Assembly (NCBI RefSeq): GCF_029714365.1
Contig: NZ_CP121659.1
Coordinates: forward strand, 3,906,376-3,970,375
DNA length: 64,000 nucleotides
DNA from: Sinorhizobium terangae
Lineage (GTDB): Bacteria; Pseudomonadota; Alphaproteobacteria; Rhizobiales; Rhizobiaceae
Reading direction: 5' to 3'
Shown: positions 47,474 through 55,843 of the stretch, piece after piece
Layout: the number at the start of each line of letters is the position of its first letter
Position numbering within the stretch: position 1 is the first letter of the stretch
Notes under the pieces: model-generated
Told to the model about the DNA's origin: nothing
What the model saw: the letters and a program-made list of their open reading frames with translations, nothing else
The model's database searches: none
Program-made: the position numbers and the translations under genes

Positions 47474-49426
47474 CTATGCAGCCTTTGTTTCACCCAGTTG
47501 CAGCCAGAGGTCCACCAGCGCCTTGAACCTCGCCGCCATGTCGGCGACCGCCTGCTCGTCGGTTATGGTGCCGGCGAGCCAGGCCTTGCTGGCGTCGGCG
47601 AAGATCGTCCGGCCGACCGCAAAACCCTTGACCGTCTTCGACGTCCGCGCGGCGGCAAAGCCATCCTTCAGCACCTCATAGGGTGCCTCGAGGCCGAGCA
47701 GGACGACGCCGCGGCAAAGCGGATCGCGCGTTTCGATCACGGCGTCGATAGCCGCCCAGGCACCGCGGCTCGCCTGTGGCTCCAGCTTCCACCAATCGGG
47801 CTTCAAACCGGCATCGTAAAGCTCGGTGAGCGCCCGCGGAACGGTCAGATCGTCAAGCGTGCCGTGTTTGCTGGCAATGATTTCGATCAAGATCTCGCGG
47901 CCGACCTTGCGCGCCGCCTCGAAGGCAGAGCGAAGCTTGGCGATCTGCGCGGCCTTGAGCTCGGCCGGATCATCGGGGTGGAAGAACGACAGCACCTTGA
48001 TGCAATGATCGACCGGCCAGTCGATGAGGCGGCTGCCGAGGTCCTGGTTGAATTCGAACTGCAGCGGACGCGAACCGGGAAGCTCGATCGGCTTGCCGAT
48101 CCAGAAATCGCGGTGGGCGCCGGCGGCATAGAGGGCGTCGCGGCCATATTTGTCGTCGATCAGCATGCCGAAGCCGGGCCGGCCGGCGGCGACCTGAGCG
48201 GCAGCCTTGACCGCAAGCACCTTGAAGGCCGGAATGCGTGCCAGAAGTTCCGGCTTGCCTTCGGCAATATCTTCCAGTTGGCTGCGGTGATCGATGGCAA
48301 GCGCCATCAAAAGCGGGATGTCGCGGCGGCGGGTCGTCGCCCAGTGAACGTGGTTGATTGCCTCGTCCTTGCGGAGCGCCTTTTCCTTGCTGCCGTTTTC
48401 GAGGAAGAAATTGAGCTCGGTCCAGGTCGGGATTTCCGGCGCGCAGAGCAGGCGCGACACCGCAAAGGCGCCGCAGGCATTGGCCCAGGTGGCCGATGTC
48501 GCGTGCGGCTCGCCGGTCAGCCAGCCGCGCAGGAAGCCGGACATGAAGGCATCGCCCGCACCCAGCACGTTGTAAACTTCGATCGGAAAACCCTTGCCGA
48601 CGATGCCGTCTTCGAGATTGTCGGAGATCGGGCCGTCATAGACGATGCAGCCCATCGGCCCGCGCTTCAGCACGATCGTGGCTTTGGACAGTGTGCGGAT
48701 GGTTTTCAGCGCCTTGAGCAGATCGCTCTCGCCGGACGCGATCAGAACCTCTTCCTCGGTGCCGACGATGAGGTCGCAGTCGCCGAGAACGGTCTTCAGG
48801 TGCGCGGAGACGCGGTCGGAGGCGATATAGCGGCTTTCGCCTGCGTCGTGGCCGGCAAGACCCCAGAGATTGGGGCGATAGTCGATGTCGAAGACGACCT
48901 TCGCGCCGCTTTCCTTGGCGATGCGGATGGCCTTGCGCTGGGCGGCATCGGTATTCGGCTTGGAGAAATGCGTCCCCGAAACGAGGACCGCGCGCGCGGA
49001 ACGGATGAAGTCTTCCGCGACATCATCCTCGCAGAGCGCGTTGTCGGCGCAGTTGTCGCGATAGAAGAGCAGCGGGAAGGACTTGTCGTTTTCGACGGAA
49101 AGGATCGCGAGCGCCGTCAGCCGCTCCGGATCGGTGACGATGCCGCGGGTCTCCACCCCCTCGCGTTGAAGCTGCTCACGGATGAAGCGGCCCATCTGCT
49201 CGTCGCCAACGCGTGTCAGCAGCGCTGATTTCAGGCCGAGGCGAGCGGTGCCGACCGAGATGTTGCAGGGGCAGCCCCCGACGGATTTGGCAAAGCTTGC
49301 CACGTCCTCGAGCCGTGTGCCGATCTGCTGGCCGTAAAGATCGACCGATGCCCGGCCGATGGTGATGAGGTCGAGGGGCTTGGCTCCCTTTGCCGACGGG
49401 TTTTGGGCCGATGGACTCTGGCTCAC
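47474..49426 (-). CDS. iolC: 5-Dehydro-2-deoxygluconokinase fused to a DUF2090 domain
   Basis: 650-residue two-domain protein. The first 330 residues are a PfkB-type sugar kinase (IolC): ITIGRASVDLYGQQIG, the GGCPCNISVGTARLGL loop and the active-site signature NVLGAGDAFMSGFLRG. The rest is a DUF2090 aldolase-like domain (LLMALAIDHRSQLEDI, FGMLIDDKYGRDAL, FAVGRTIFADA). The second domain may act on the phosphorylated product, as IolJ does in Bacillus, but this is inference. First gene of the iolC-D-E-B series, with a candidate IolR site upstream. Confidence 0.94.
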   Translation of the reverse strand: MSQSPSAQNPSAKGAKPLDLITIGRASVDLYGQQIGTRLEDVASFAKSVGGCPCNISVGTARLGLKSALLTRVGDEQMGRFIREQLQREGVETRGIVTDPERLTALAILSVENDKSFPLLFYRDNCADNALCEDDVAEDFIRSARAVLVSGTHFSKPNTDAAQRKAIRIAKESGAKVVFDIDYRPNLWGLAGHDAGESRYIASDRVSAHLKTVLGDCDLIVGTEEEVLIASGESDLLKALKTIRTLSKATIVLKRGPMGCIVYDGPISDNLEDGIVGKGFPIEVYNVLGAGDAFMSGFLRGWLTGEPHATSATWANACGAFAVSRLLCAPEIPTWTELNFFLENGSKEKALRKDEAINHVHWATTRRRDIPLLMALAIDHRSQLEDIAEGKPELLARIPAFKVLAVKAAAQVAAGRPGFGMLIDDKYGRDALYAAGAHRDFWIGKPIELPGSRPLQFEFNQDLGSRLIDWPVDHCIKVLSFFHPDDPAELKAAQIAKLRSAFEAARKVGREILIEIIASKHGTLDDLTVPRALTELYDAGLKPDWWKLEPQASRGAWAAIDAVIETRDPLCRGVVLLGLEAPYEVLKDGFAAARTSKTVKGFAVGRTIFADASKAWLAGTITDEQAVADMAARFKALVDLWLQLGETKAA

Positions 49427-49523
49427 TGCTTCCTCCCCGCGGACGCCGCGCCGGCGCCGACAATTATCATTATGTCATGGGCGATGAGGTTATGAAACAT
49501 AAGTTCCGTCTGTCCGTCAATAT

Positions 49524-49537
49524 GGAATTTTCATTCT
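49524..49537 (-). promoter_or_regulatory. Candidate IolR operator upstream of iolC
   Basis: GGAA-TTTTCA-TTCT (written on the plus strand), one mismatch from the GGAA-N6-TTCC pattern reported for Sinorhizobium IolR. Preceded by GTCAATAT, as at 51844. Located about 100 bp before iolC, overlapping the end of iolR. Confidence 0.5.
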
Positions 49538-50396
49538 ATTGACCGCCGCTGTCCGTCAGGCGCTGCCGCTTCTCGGCGATCGCCACCGTCAGCGCCATTG
49601 CAAAGGCCATGCTGGCGGAAAGGGAACGGAAGCCGGCATGGTCGGCCTCCACCAGTTCGAACCAGACCTTCGACGATTCGGCGAGCGGCGAGAAGGCCGA
49701 ATCGGTAAGCGACACGACCGGCACCTTTCGGCTGGCGAGGGATCGAGCCTGACTGGCGCTTTCCGAGGCATAGGGCGAAAAGCTGACCGCGAAGGCTGCA
49801 TCCTGTTTCGTCGCCATGGCCAGCATGTCGTCGTCAATCCCGGCTGCCGTCCCGACGTGTTGATACTTCACTTTCAGCTTGCCAAAGGCGTAGGCCATAT
49901 AACTGGAAATAGGGTAGGAGCGGCGCTTGGCGATGAGATAGATCGTGTCGGCGTTGGCGAGGATGTCGACGGCGCGCTCGAAGGCCTCCGGGTCGACGGA
50001 TGTGGCAACATTGTCCAGCGATCGATGAGCGGCGGCGACGAAGCCGTTGAAGATCGAGCCGCTTTCGAGCTTGCTGTGTTCGTTCTGGCTCAGCGCCCTC
50101 AGCCGCTCTTCGTATCCGGGCGTGCGTTCCCTGAGCCGCGCTCGGAAAATCTGCTGCAGGCTCGAAAAACCCTCGAAACCGAAATGCTGCGCGAAGCGCA
50201 CGAGTGTCGACGGCTGGACATCGGCGGATGTCGCAATGCTTGCCGCCGTGCCGAAGGCGATCTCGTCCGGATTGTCGAGCGAATAGGCGGCGACCTGTTT
50301 CAGCCGCTTCGGCAGTTGCGCCTTGCGCTCGAGGATGACGGCCTTCAGCGCCTCGAAATCCTGAGGGACGTCCATGGTCGTCTCCGGCATCGGCAT
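49536..50396 (-). CDS. iolR: MurR/RpiR family regulator of inositol genes (IolR)
   Basis: 286-residue repressor-type regulator. N-terminal RpiR helix-turn-helix (IAFGTAASIATSADVQPSTLVRFAQHFGFEGFSSLQQIF) and C-terminal SIS domain (ADTIYLIAKRRSYPISSYMAY) that likely senses a phosphorylated inositol intermediate. ATG 50394-50396 with upstream GAACGATGCCG. It lies between the iolY-like gene and iolC on the same strand, as in S. meliloti. Three matching candidate operators lie before iolC, iolR itself and the iolY-like gene. Confidence 0.92.
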   Translation of the reverse strand: MPMPETTMDVPQDFEALKAVILERKAQLPKRLKQVAAYSLDNPDEIAFGTAASIATSADVQPSTLVRFAQHFGFEGFSSLQQIFRARLRERTPGYEERLRALSQNEHSKLESGSIFNGFVAAAHRSLDNVATSVDPEAFERAVDILANADTIYLIAKRRSYPISSYMAYAFGKLKVKYQHVGTAAGIDDDMLAMATKQDAAFAVSFSPYASESASQARSLASRKVPVVSLTDSAFSPLAESSKVWFELVEADHAGFRSLSASMAFAMALTVAIAEKRQRLTDSGGQ

Positions 50397-50459
50397 CGTT
50401 CAGAATCTCCGGCCTCTTGTTTCACTGCCTTATTCTAATCGATTGATGACGGTCGCGGT

Positions 50460-50473
50460 AGAATGGATGTTCC
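50460..50473 (-). promoter_or_regulatory. Candidate IolR operator upstream of iolR
   Basis: On the minus strand GGAA-CATCCA-TTCT, preceded by AT; same half-sites as the site before iolC (GGAA-N6-TTCT, with CA before TTCT). About 65 bp before iolR, suggesting autoregulation. Confidence 0.5.
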
Positions 50474-50491
50474 ATTTTTCCGTCATGTACG

Positions 50492-50602
50492 CCCCTCATC
50501 CGACCTGCCGACCACCTTCTCCCCGCAGGCGGGGAGAAGGACTCCCGCGGCGCCCACTTCGTCCCCTCGCCCCGCCTGCGTGGAGAGGGTCAGGGTGAGG
50601 GG
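50492..50602. repeat. GC-rich palindromic repeat between the iolY-like gene and iolR
   Basis: A 111-bp unit with ends CCCCTCA (50492-50498) and TGAGGGG (50596-50602) and internal hairpins TTCTCCCCGCAGGCGGGGAGAA and CTCGCCCCGCCTGCGTGGAGAG. Same length and order as 45389-45499, clearly a paralogous copy. Confidence 0.85.
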
Positions 50603-50640
50603 CGAATAACGAGCCAGCCCAGGTGTCGGATCGAGTAGCC

Positions 50641-51771
50641 TCAGCCGATTTCGACCCATTCGTTCGTCCGGGCCGACTGGTAGGTTGCCGATAGCACCTT
50701 CTGGACCTCGTAGCCCTCGCGGAAATCGGTCGACGGCTTGCCGCCCTTGGCGATCGCGTCAAGAAATTCGTGGACCTCGATTGCCTTCAGGTCATTGAAG
50801 CCGATCTGGTGGCCGGGCGCCACGCAGAAGGCGCCGTAGGGCGGGTGCTCGGGTCCGGCCCAGATCGTGCGGAAGCCACGACTGCGGATGTCGTCGCCCG
50901 CATAGTAGACCTTGATTTCGTTCAGCCGTTCCTGGGTGAAGACAATACTGCCCTTCGATCCGTAGATTTCGAAGTCATGCTGCATCTTGCGGCCGGTGGC
51001 GATCCAGCTTGCCTCGAAGCTGCCGGTCGCGCCGTTCTCGAAGCGTACAAAAGCGCGTGTAATGTCATCGACTTCGACGGTACGCGTTTCGGCCGTGCCG
51101 GGCGAGACAGGGCGTTCCGGGATCTGGATGACCGTTTCAGCGAGTACCGATCTGATCGGTCCGACAAGATGGCGCATGGAGGCGATAATGTGGCTGCCGA
51201 TATCGGCGAGCGCACCGCCGCCGCTGCGCGGATCGAGCCGCCAGCCCCACGGAACGTTGGCATCCGCCATGAAGTCCTCGGCATGAATCCCGCGCATCGA
51301 GCGGATTTCGCCGATCTCGCCGCTTTCGATAATGTCCTTGGCGAGGAAGATCAGCGGGTTCTTGAGATAGTTGAAGCCGACCTGGGTGACGATGCCGGCC
51401 TTTTCGGCGGCGGCGACCATTTCGGCGCAATCGGCGACGGTTGGCGCCAGAGGCTTCTCGCAATAGACGTGCTTGCCGTGGGCGATCGCCGCAAGCGCCA
51501 TCTCCTTGTGCAGAAGGTTCGGTGTGGTGATGTCGATGATGTCAATATCGGGATCGGTCAACAACTCCCGCCAGTCCGCCGTCGCCTTGCGGAAACCGAG
51601 GCGCCCGCGCGCGGCCTCGGCGCTGTCCTTTGTCACGTCAGCAACGGAAACGAGATCCAGCTCAAAGGGAAGATCGAACACGCGGGCCGCGGTCGTGAAG
51701 CCAAGGGCGTGGGCCTTGCCCATGAAGCCCGTGCCGATCAAGCCGACGCCGAGTTTGCGTTTGCCGCTCAT
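50641..51771 (-). CDS. iolY: Gfo/Idh/MocA family oxidoreductase, IolY-like (scyllo-inositol dehydrogenase candidate)
   Basis: 376-residue NAD(P)-dependent dehydrogenase. Rossmann motif VGLIGTGFMGKAHALG, catalytic EKPLAPTVADCAEM (Lys of EKP) and the substrate region GSHIIASMRHL with conserved Asp-Ile-Gly-x-His (ALADIGSH). Placement next to iolR matches the S. meliloti gene described as iolY; the symbol is from memory of that work. Start ATG 51769-51771 (MSGKRKLGVG) with GGGAGGAATGAT upstream. A candidate IolR site is about 75 bp upstream. Confidence 0.88.
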   Translation of the reverse strand: MSGKRKLGVGLIGTGFMGKAHALGFTTAARVFDLPFELDLVSVADVTKDSAEAARGRLGFRKATADWRELLTDPDIDIIDITTPNLLHKEMALAAIAHGKHVYCEKPLAPTVADCAEMVAAAEKAGIVTQVGFNYLKNPLIFLAKDIIESGEIGEIRSMRGIHAEDFMADANVPWGWRLDPRSGGGALADIGSHIIASMRHLVGPIRSVLAETVIQIPERPVSPGTAETRTVEVDDITRAFVRFENGATGSFEASWIATGRKMQHDFEIYGSKGSIVFTQERLNEIKVYYAGDDIRSRGFRTIWAGPEHPPYGAFCVAPGHQIGFNDLKAIEVHEFLDAIAKGGKPSTDFREGYEVQKVLSATYQSARTNEWVEIG

Positions 51772-51843
51772 ATCATTCCTCCCGGGCAAGGGCCCCTTTG
51801 CGCTTCGTGGAAATGAAATGAAATGTGCGAATATTGTCAATAT

Positions 51844-51857
51844 GGAATGTTTGTTCG
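51844..51857 (-). promoter_or_regulatory. Candidate IolR operator upstream of the iolY-like gene
   Basis: GGAA-TGTTTG-TTCG on the plus strand, one mismatch from GGAA-N6-TTCC, and preceded by GTCAATAT exactly as in the site before iolC. Confidence 0.5.
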
Positions 51858-52018
51858 AAATCTTCTCGGCCCGGCAATGTGCCACGAGAAACAGCGCCGG
51901 TGCGGCGAATCCGCTACGGAGAACGGGGTGAATTTGTTAACGCATTTTTACCGTGTTTCGTTGGAACATCCGGTAACGATGGTTAACGAATCGTCTCGAA
52001 AAGCCGGAGTGAAGAAGT

Positions 52019-52849
52019 ATGTGCCGTTGGGCCGCCTATCGCGGAGAGCCGCTCTATCTCGAGGAACTGGTAACCTCTCCGGCGCACTCGCTGATCGAAC
52101 AGTCCCATTGTGCAACACGCGCCAAAACGGCGACTAACGGCGACGGGTTCGGTATTGCCTGGTACGGCGATCGTCCGGAGCCCGGCCGCTACCGCGACAT
52201 CCTTCCCGCCTGGTCCGATTGCAATCTCAGGAGCATCGCCCGGCAGATCCGCTCGCCGCTGTTCCTTGCCCACGTCCGCGCGGCGACCGGCGGCGGCACA
52301 CGCCGCGACAATTGCCACCCCTTCGTCTTCGGGCGCTGGTCCTTCATGCATAACGGCCAGATCAGCGATTTCGAGCATCTGCGCCGGCCGATGGAGAGCA
52401 TGCTCGACAACGATCTCTATGCCGCGCGCACCGGCACGACGGACTCGGAATTGCTCTTTCTCCTGGCCTTGCAGTTCGGCCTCGATCGCGATCCGCTCGG
52501 CGCGATTGCCGAGGCGCTGGCCTTCGTCGAGCGGCTTGCAGATCGTCTCGGTCGGCCGCCGCTCGTCCGCTTCACGGCCGCCTTGTCCGATGGTCGGAAC
52601 CTCTATGCGGTACGCTACGCCACCGACTGGAAGGCGCCGACGCTTTATGCGGCGCCGATGGGACCGAGCGGCGGCTACTGTCTGGTCTCCGAACCGCTCA
52701 ACGATGACGACAATGCCTGGGTCGAGATCCCGGACGGTGCAGCGGTCATCGTAGGCGAGAACGGCGTCGACGTGCGTCTTTTCGGTACCGCCGAGGTCGA
52801 GGTGCGGGAAGGCCCGTTACAGCGCCGCGCGTCCAATCGGACGCGCTAA
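52019..52849 (+). CDS. Class II glutamine amidotransferase (YafJ/EgtC-like)
   Basis: 276-residue Ntn-type glutamine amidotransferase domain alone. The N-terminal MCRWAAYRGEP places the nucleophile at Cys2; NGDGFGIAWYGD, LAHVRAATGGG and FMHNGQISDFEHLR are the conserved elements. The partner enzyme is not in the window. ATG 52019. The last residues (about LQRRASNRTR) are encoded by the inverted RIME-like repeat, which supplies the stop codon. Confidence 0.92.
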   Translation: MCRWAAYRGEPLYLEELVTSPAHSLIEQSHCATRAKTATNGDGFGIAWYGDRPEPGRYRDILPAWSDCNLRSIARQIRSPLFLAHVRAATGGGTRRDNCHPFVFGRWSFMHNGQISDFEHLRRPMESMLDNDLYAARTGTTDSELLFLLALQFGLDRDPLGAIAEALAFVERLADRLGRPPLVRFTAALSDGRNLYAVRYATDWKAPTLYAAPMGPSGGYCLVSEPLNDDDNAWVEIPDGAAVIVGENGVDVRLFGTAEVEVREGPLQRRASNRTR

Positions 52850-52921
52850 GGTCGCTGTAACAATTTGAATGGCTGCATGATTTTGTCCTTAAATCGATTC
52901 CGATTTAAGGAATCATGCAGT
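52817..52921 (-). repeat. RIME-like repeat, copy 3 (inverted), overlapping a gene end
   Basis: Inverted relative to copy 1: hairpin arms TTACAGCG (52817-52824) and CGCTGTAA around GCGCGTCC/GGACGCGC, then CCTTAAATCG-ATTC-CGATTTAAGG at 52887-52910. The first 33 bp lie inside the amidotransferase coding sequence. Confidence 0.85.
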
Positions 52922-52984
52922 AGCGGATGCGCCACGCGCCGAATTGAGCGCATAGGCGCGGCAGTACATTAATCCAACGATAGG

Positions 52985-54193
52985 CTATCGTGAAAGCGCC
53001 TCGGCTATGCGCGCGGCAAGCTTCGCCGCCACGTCTTCCTTGTCCATGTCCGGCCAATCTTCGACGCCGTTGCGGCCGATCAGCTTCACCCGGTTGCGAT
53101 CGCCGCCCATGATGCCGGTCGCGGGCGAAACGTCGTTCGCGAGAATGTAATCGGCGCCTTTCCGTTCCAGCTTGGCGCGACCGTTCTCGGCGACGTTTTC
53201 CGTCTCGGCGGCAAAGCCGATCACCAGCTTTGGCCGGGAGGGGTGATGGCCGATCGTCTTCAGAATATCGGGGTTTTCCGCAAGCTGGAGCGGAGGGGGG
53301 GTTTCGCCCGGCTTCTTCTTGATCTTGTTGCCGGCGGCCGAGGCGACGCGCCAGTCCGCAACCGCCGCCACCATGACGGCAACATCGGCCGGGAGCGCCG
53401 CAAGCACCGCATCGCGCATCTCCTCGGCGCGCTCGACATGGACGACGCGAACACCCGCGGGATCGGGAATCGTCACCGGACCGGAAACAAGCGTGACCTC
53501 CGCCCCAAGTTTCGCGAGTGCGGCTGCAATCGCGTGGCCTTGCTTGCCGGAAGAGCGGTTGGCGATGTAGCGCACCGGGTCGATCGGCTCGTGCGTCGGT
53601 CCGGAGGTGACGATGGCCTTTCGCCCCGCCAAGGGCTTTTGTCCGCCATTCAGGAGTTCCTCGACGGCGGCGACGATCTCGAGCGGCTCGGCCATCCGGC
53701 CTTCGCCGGCTTCACCGCTTTCGGCCATTTCGCCTGCGGTCGGCCCGACGAAACGAACGCCGTCGCCTGCTAGTGTTTTGCGGTTGCGGCGCGTCGCCGG
53801 ATGCGCCCACATTTTCGGGTTCATCGCCGGAGCGAGCAGCACGGGACGGTCGGTCGCAAGCAGGATGGTCGAGGCGAGGTCGCTGGCGTGGCCGTTCGCC
53901 ATCTTGGCCATCAGATCGGCAGTCGCCGGAGCAACGACGACGAGATCGCATTCGCGCGCCAGCCGGATATGGCCGACATCCTGCTCGTCCTCGCGCGAGA
54001 AAAGGTCGGTGAAGACATGGGATGCGGAAAGGGCGCCGACGGCAAGCGGCGTCACGAACTCCTGCGCAGCCGCCGTCATCACGGGCCGGACCTCCGCACC
54101 GCGCTCACGCAGGCGGCGAATGAGGTCGAGGCTCTTGTAGGCGGCAATGCCGCCGGAAACGATCAGCAGTATGCGCTTGCCGGAAAGTGTCAT
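52985..54193 (-). CDS. coaBC: Bifunctional phosphopantothenoylcysteine decarboxylase/phosphopantothenate-cysteine ligase
   Basis: Makes 4'-phosphopantetheine from phosphopantothenate and cysteine for CoA synthesis; FMN enzyme, cytosolic. 402 residues. CoaC half: LLIVSGGIAAYKSLDLIR and the substrate motif APAMNPKMWAHPA. CoaB half: IVTSGPTHEPIDPVRYIANRSSG-type nucleotide-binding region and VAAVADWRV, with KIKKK. Start ATG 54191-54193 (MTLSGKRILL); about 100 residues of upstream open frame are unconserved. Confidence 0.96.
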   Translation of the reverse strand: MTLSGKRILLIVSGGIAAYKSLDLIRRLRERGAEVRPVMTAAAQEFVTPLAVGALSASHVFTDLFSREDEQDVGHIRLARECDLVVVAPATADLMAKMANGHASDLASTILLATDRPVLLAPAMNPKMWAHPATRRNRKTLAGDGVRFVGPTAGEMAESGEAGEGRMAEPLEIVAAVEELLNGGQKPLAGRKAIVTSGPTHEPIDPVRYIANRSSGKQGHAIAAALAKLGAEVTLVSGPVTIPDPAGVRVVHVERAEEMRDAVLAALPADVAVMVAAVADWRVASAAGNKIKKKPGETPPPLQLAENPDILKTIGHHPSRPKLVIGFAAETENVAENGRAKLERKGADYILANDVSPATGIMGGDRNRVKLIGRNGVEDWPDMDKEDVAAKLAARIAEALSR

Positions 54194-54279
54194 TCCGCTT
54201 CGGCTCGTGGCCGCTCCTGGTTCTTTGATCGCGACCCTACCCGACGGGCCTGTCGCGCGCAATTGGAGCCGGTGTGCGG

Positions 54280-54750
54280 CTAACTTGTCTGTTGCCGCTT
54301 CTGCCACTCGGCGTAAAGCGGCACCGCATCCTGCACCTCGAGCGGCACATGGCGAAACCGCATCGCCTGTTCCGTGACTGGCTTGGCGAGTTCCGCGTAG
54401 ATCGCCGAAGTCGACAGTCCGTAAGGCTCCGCTTGCGTATTCGAATGGGCGTAGCTGATCTCGTTGATGCCGGCCATGCGCATTGCGGCAAGGCACATCG
54501 GGCATGGCTGGCCGCTGGCGTAGACCGTGCAGCCCTCGAGCCGCAGCGACTGAAGAGCCTTGGCCGCTGCACGCAGCGCATTGAGCTCCGCATGCGAAGT
54601 CGGGTCGCCGGTCCGAGCCATCTCGTTGACGCCGGTCGCGATCACCACGCTATCCTTGACCACGACGGCGCCGAAAGGGCGGCCGCCGTTTTCCATATTG
54701 CTGCGCGCGAGCGACACGGCCTCGCGCAGAAAGCGTTGTTCCTCATCCAT
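54280..54750 (-). CDS. Nucleoside deaminase (CDA fold)
   Basis: 156-residue zinc deaminase of the cytidine/guanine deaminase group. Zinc site: SHAELNALR (His and catalytic Glu) and SGQPCPMCLAAM (two Cys). The closest look is to guanine deaminase and TadA-like enzymes, but there is no evidence for tRNA action; a free base or nucleoside is likely. ATG 54748-54750 (MDEEQRFLRE) with AGGAGCAGGAAT upstream. 44 bp after the SDR gene, same strand. Confidence 0.92.
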   Translation of the reverse strand: MDEEQRFLREAVSLARSNMENGGRPFGAVVVKDSVVIATGVNEMARTGDPTSHAELNALRAAAKALQSLRLEGCTVYASGQPCPMCLAAMRMAGINEISYAHSNTQAEPYGLSTSAIYAELAKPVTEQAMRFRHVPLEVQDAVPLYAEWQKRQQTS

Positions 54751-54794
54751 ATTCCTGCTCCTACCCCGTGCCTGCTGCGCGGCCGCGAGAGCGC

Positions 54795-55574
54795 TCATAG
54801 CATCGACCGGCTGAGCCCGCCGTCGACCGGCAGCGCGATACCTGTAACATAGGCCGCCTGGCGGCTCGCAAGGAAAGCGGCAGCCGCACCGAATTCCGCG
54901 GGCGTGCCGTAGCGGCCGATCGGGATTTCCGACTGGCTGCGCGCGGCGACGGTCTCCACCGTGACCCCTTCGCTTTCCGCGTCCATGCGGTCGAAGGAAA
55001 GCGTGCGATCGGTCGCCAGCCGCCCCGGCAGCAGCATGTTGACCGTGACGCCGTCGGCCGCAACCTCGCCCGCAAGCGTCTTCATCCAACCGGCAAGCGC
55101 GCTGCGCAAGGCATTGGAGGCGGTGAGGCCGGGGATCGGCTCGCGAATGCTGGTCGAGGCGACCGCGATGATGCGGCCGAAGCGGCGCTCGCGCATTGCC
55201 GGCAGCAGGCGATGGGTGATGCGCATGCCTGCCAGCACCGTCGCCTCGAATTGTGTCCGCCAGAAATCGGCATCGATGTCGGCCGCACGCGTCGGCGGTG
55301 GTCCGCCGCCGTTCAGTACCAGAATGTCGACCAAGCCGAATTTTGCGGCCAGTCGGTCCAGAAAAACGTCGATCGTTTCCGGTTTCGTAAGGTCGAGCGA
55401 AAACCCCGCAGCGGTCGACCCGATCTCGGCCGCGACCTTGCCGGCTGCCTCTTCGTCCCGGCCGGTCAGCGCAACGGCAACGCCTTCGGCCGCCAGTGCT
55501 TCGGCGATGCCGCGTCCAAGTCCCTTGCTCCCGCCAAGCACGAGCGCCCGTTTTCCTGCGATACCGAGATCCAT
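54795..55574 (-). CDS. SDR family protein with an altered catalytic motif
   Basis: 259-residue short-chain dehydrogenase-like protein. Cofactor motif LVLGGSKGLGRGIAEAL and VLNGGGPPP (NNAG equivalent) are present; the active-site YxxxK is replaced (GLTASNALRSALAGWM), while ASTS precedes it. End IALPVDGGLSRS is normal. Such divergent SDRs are found in rhizobia; activity as a classical dehydrogenase is doubtful. ATG 55572-55574 with GGGAGGATCGGATC upstream. Two-gene unit with the deaminase. Confidence 0.88.
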   Translation of the reverse strand: MDLGIAGKRALVLGGSKGLGRGIAEALAAEGVAVALTGRDEEAAGKVAAEIGSTAAGFSLDLTKPETIDVFLDRLAAKFGLVDILVLNGGGPPPTRAADIDADFWRTQFEATVLAGMRITHRLLPAMRERRFGRIIAVASTSIREPIPGLTASNALRSALAGWMKTLAGEVAADGVTVNMLLPGRLATDRTLSFDRMDAESEGVTVETVAARSQSEIPIGRYGTPAEFGAAAAFLASRQAAYVTGIALPVDGGLSRSML

Positions 55575-55843
55575 GATCCGATCCTCCCACCTGATTGTCG
55601 CTGCTCGCATTGTTGGACCGCGCCTGGACGATGTCGTCAATGAAGCAGAGGGAAAATGGCAGGGCGACCGCGTGTCGCACAAGTCGGAAAATTCACTGGT
55701 GGATTCAAAGAGAAAGCCCCGGGGGCACCGCGTTCGGTCTCGGCATGGAGGTTTGCTATGGCCAGGTTCGGGATGCGGGGCCGCCGATGCGGACCGCCAA
55801 GAACTTGCCCCGTGGCGGGAAATGCGCCGCGGGGCAGCGCAGA

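Noticed and set aside
47276..49228. 650-codon open frame opposite iolC
   Set aside because: Antisense shadow; high GC makes stops rare. No start signal or family.
54194..54505. 104-residue N-terminal extension of coaBC
   Set aside because: Not conserved, runs through the gap and the end of the next gene region; the ATG at 54193 begins the true CoaC domain.
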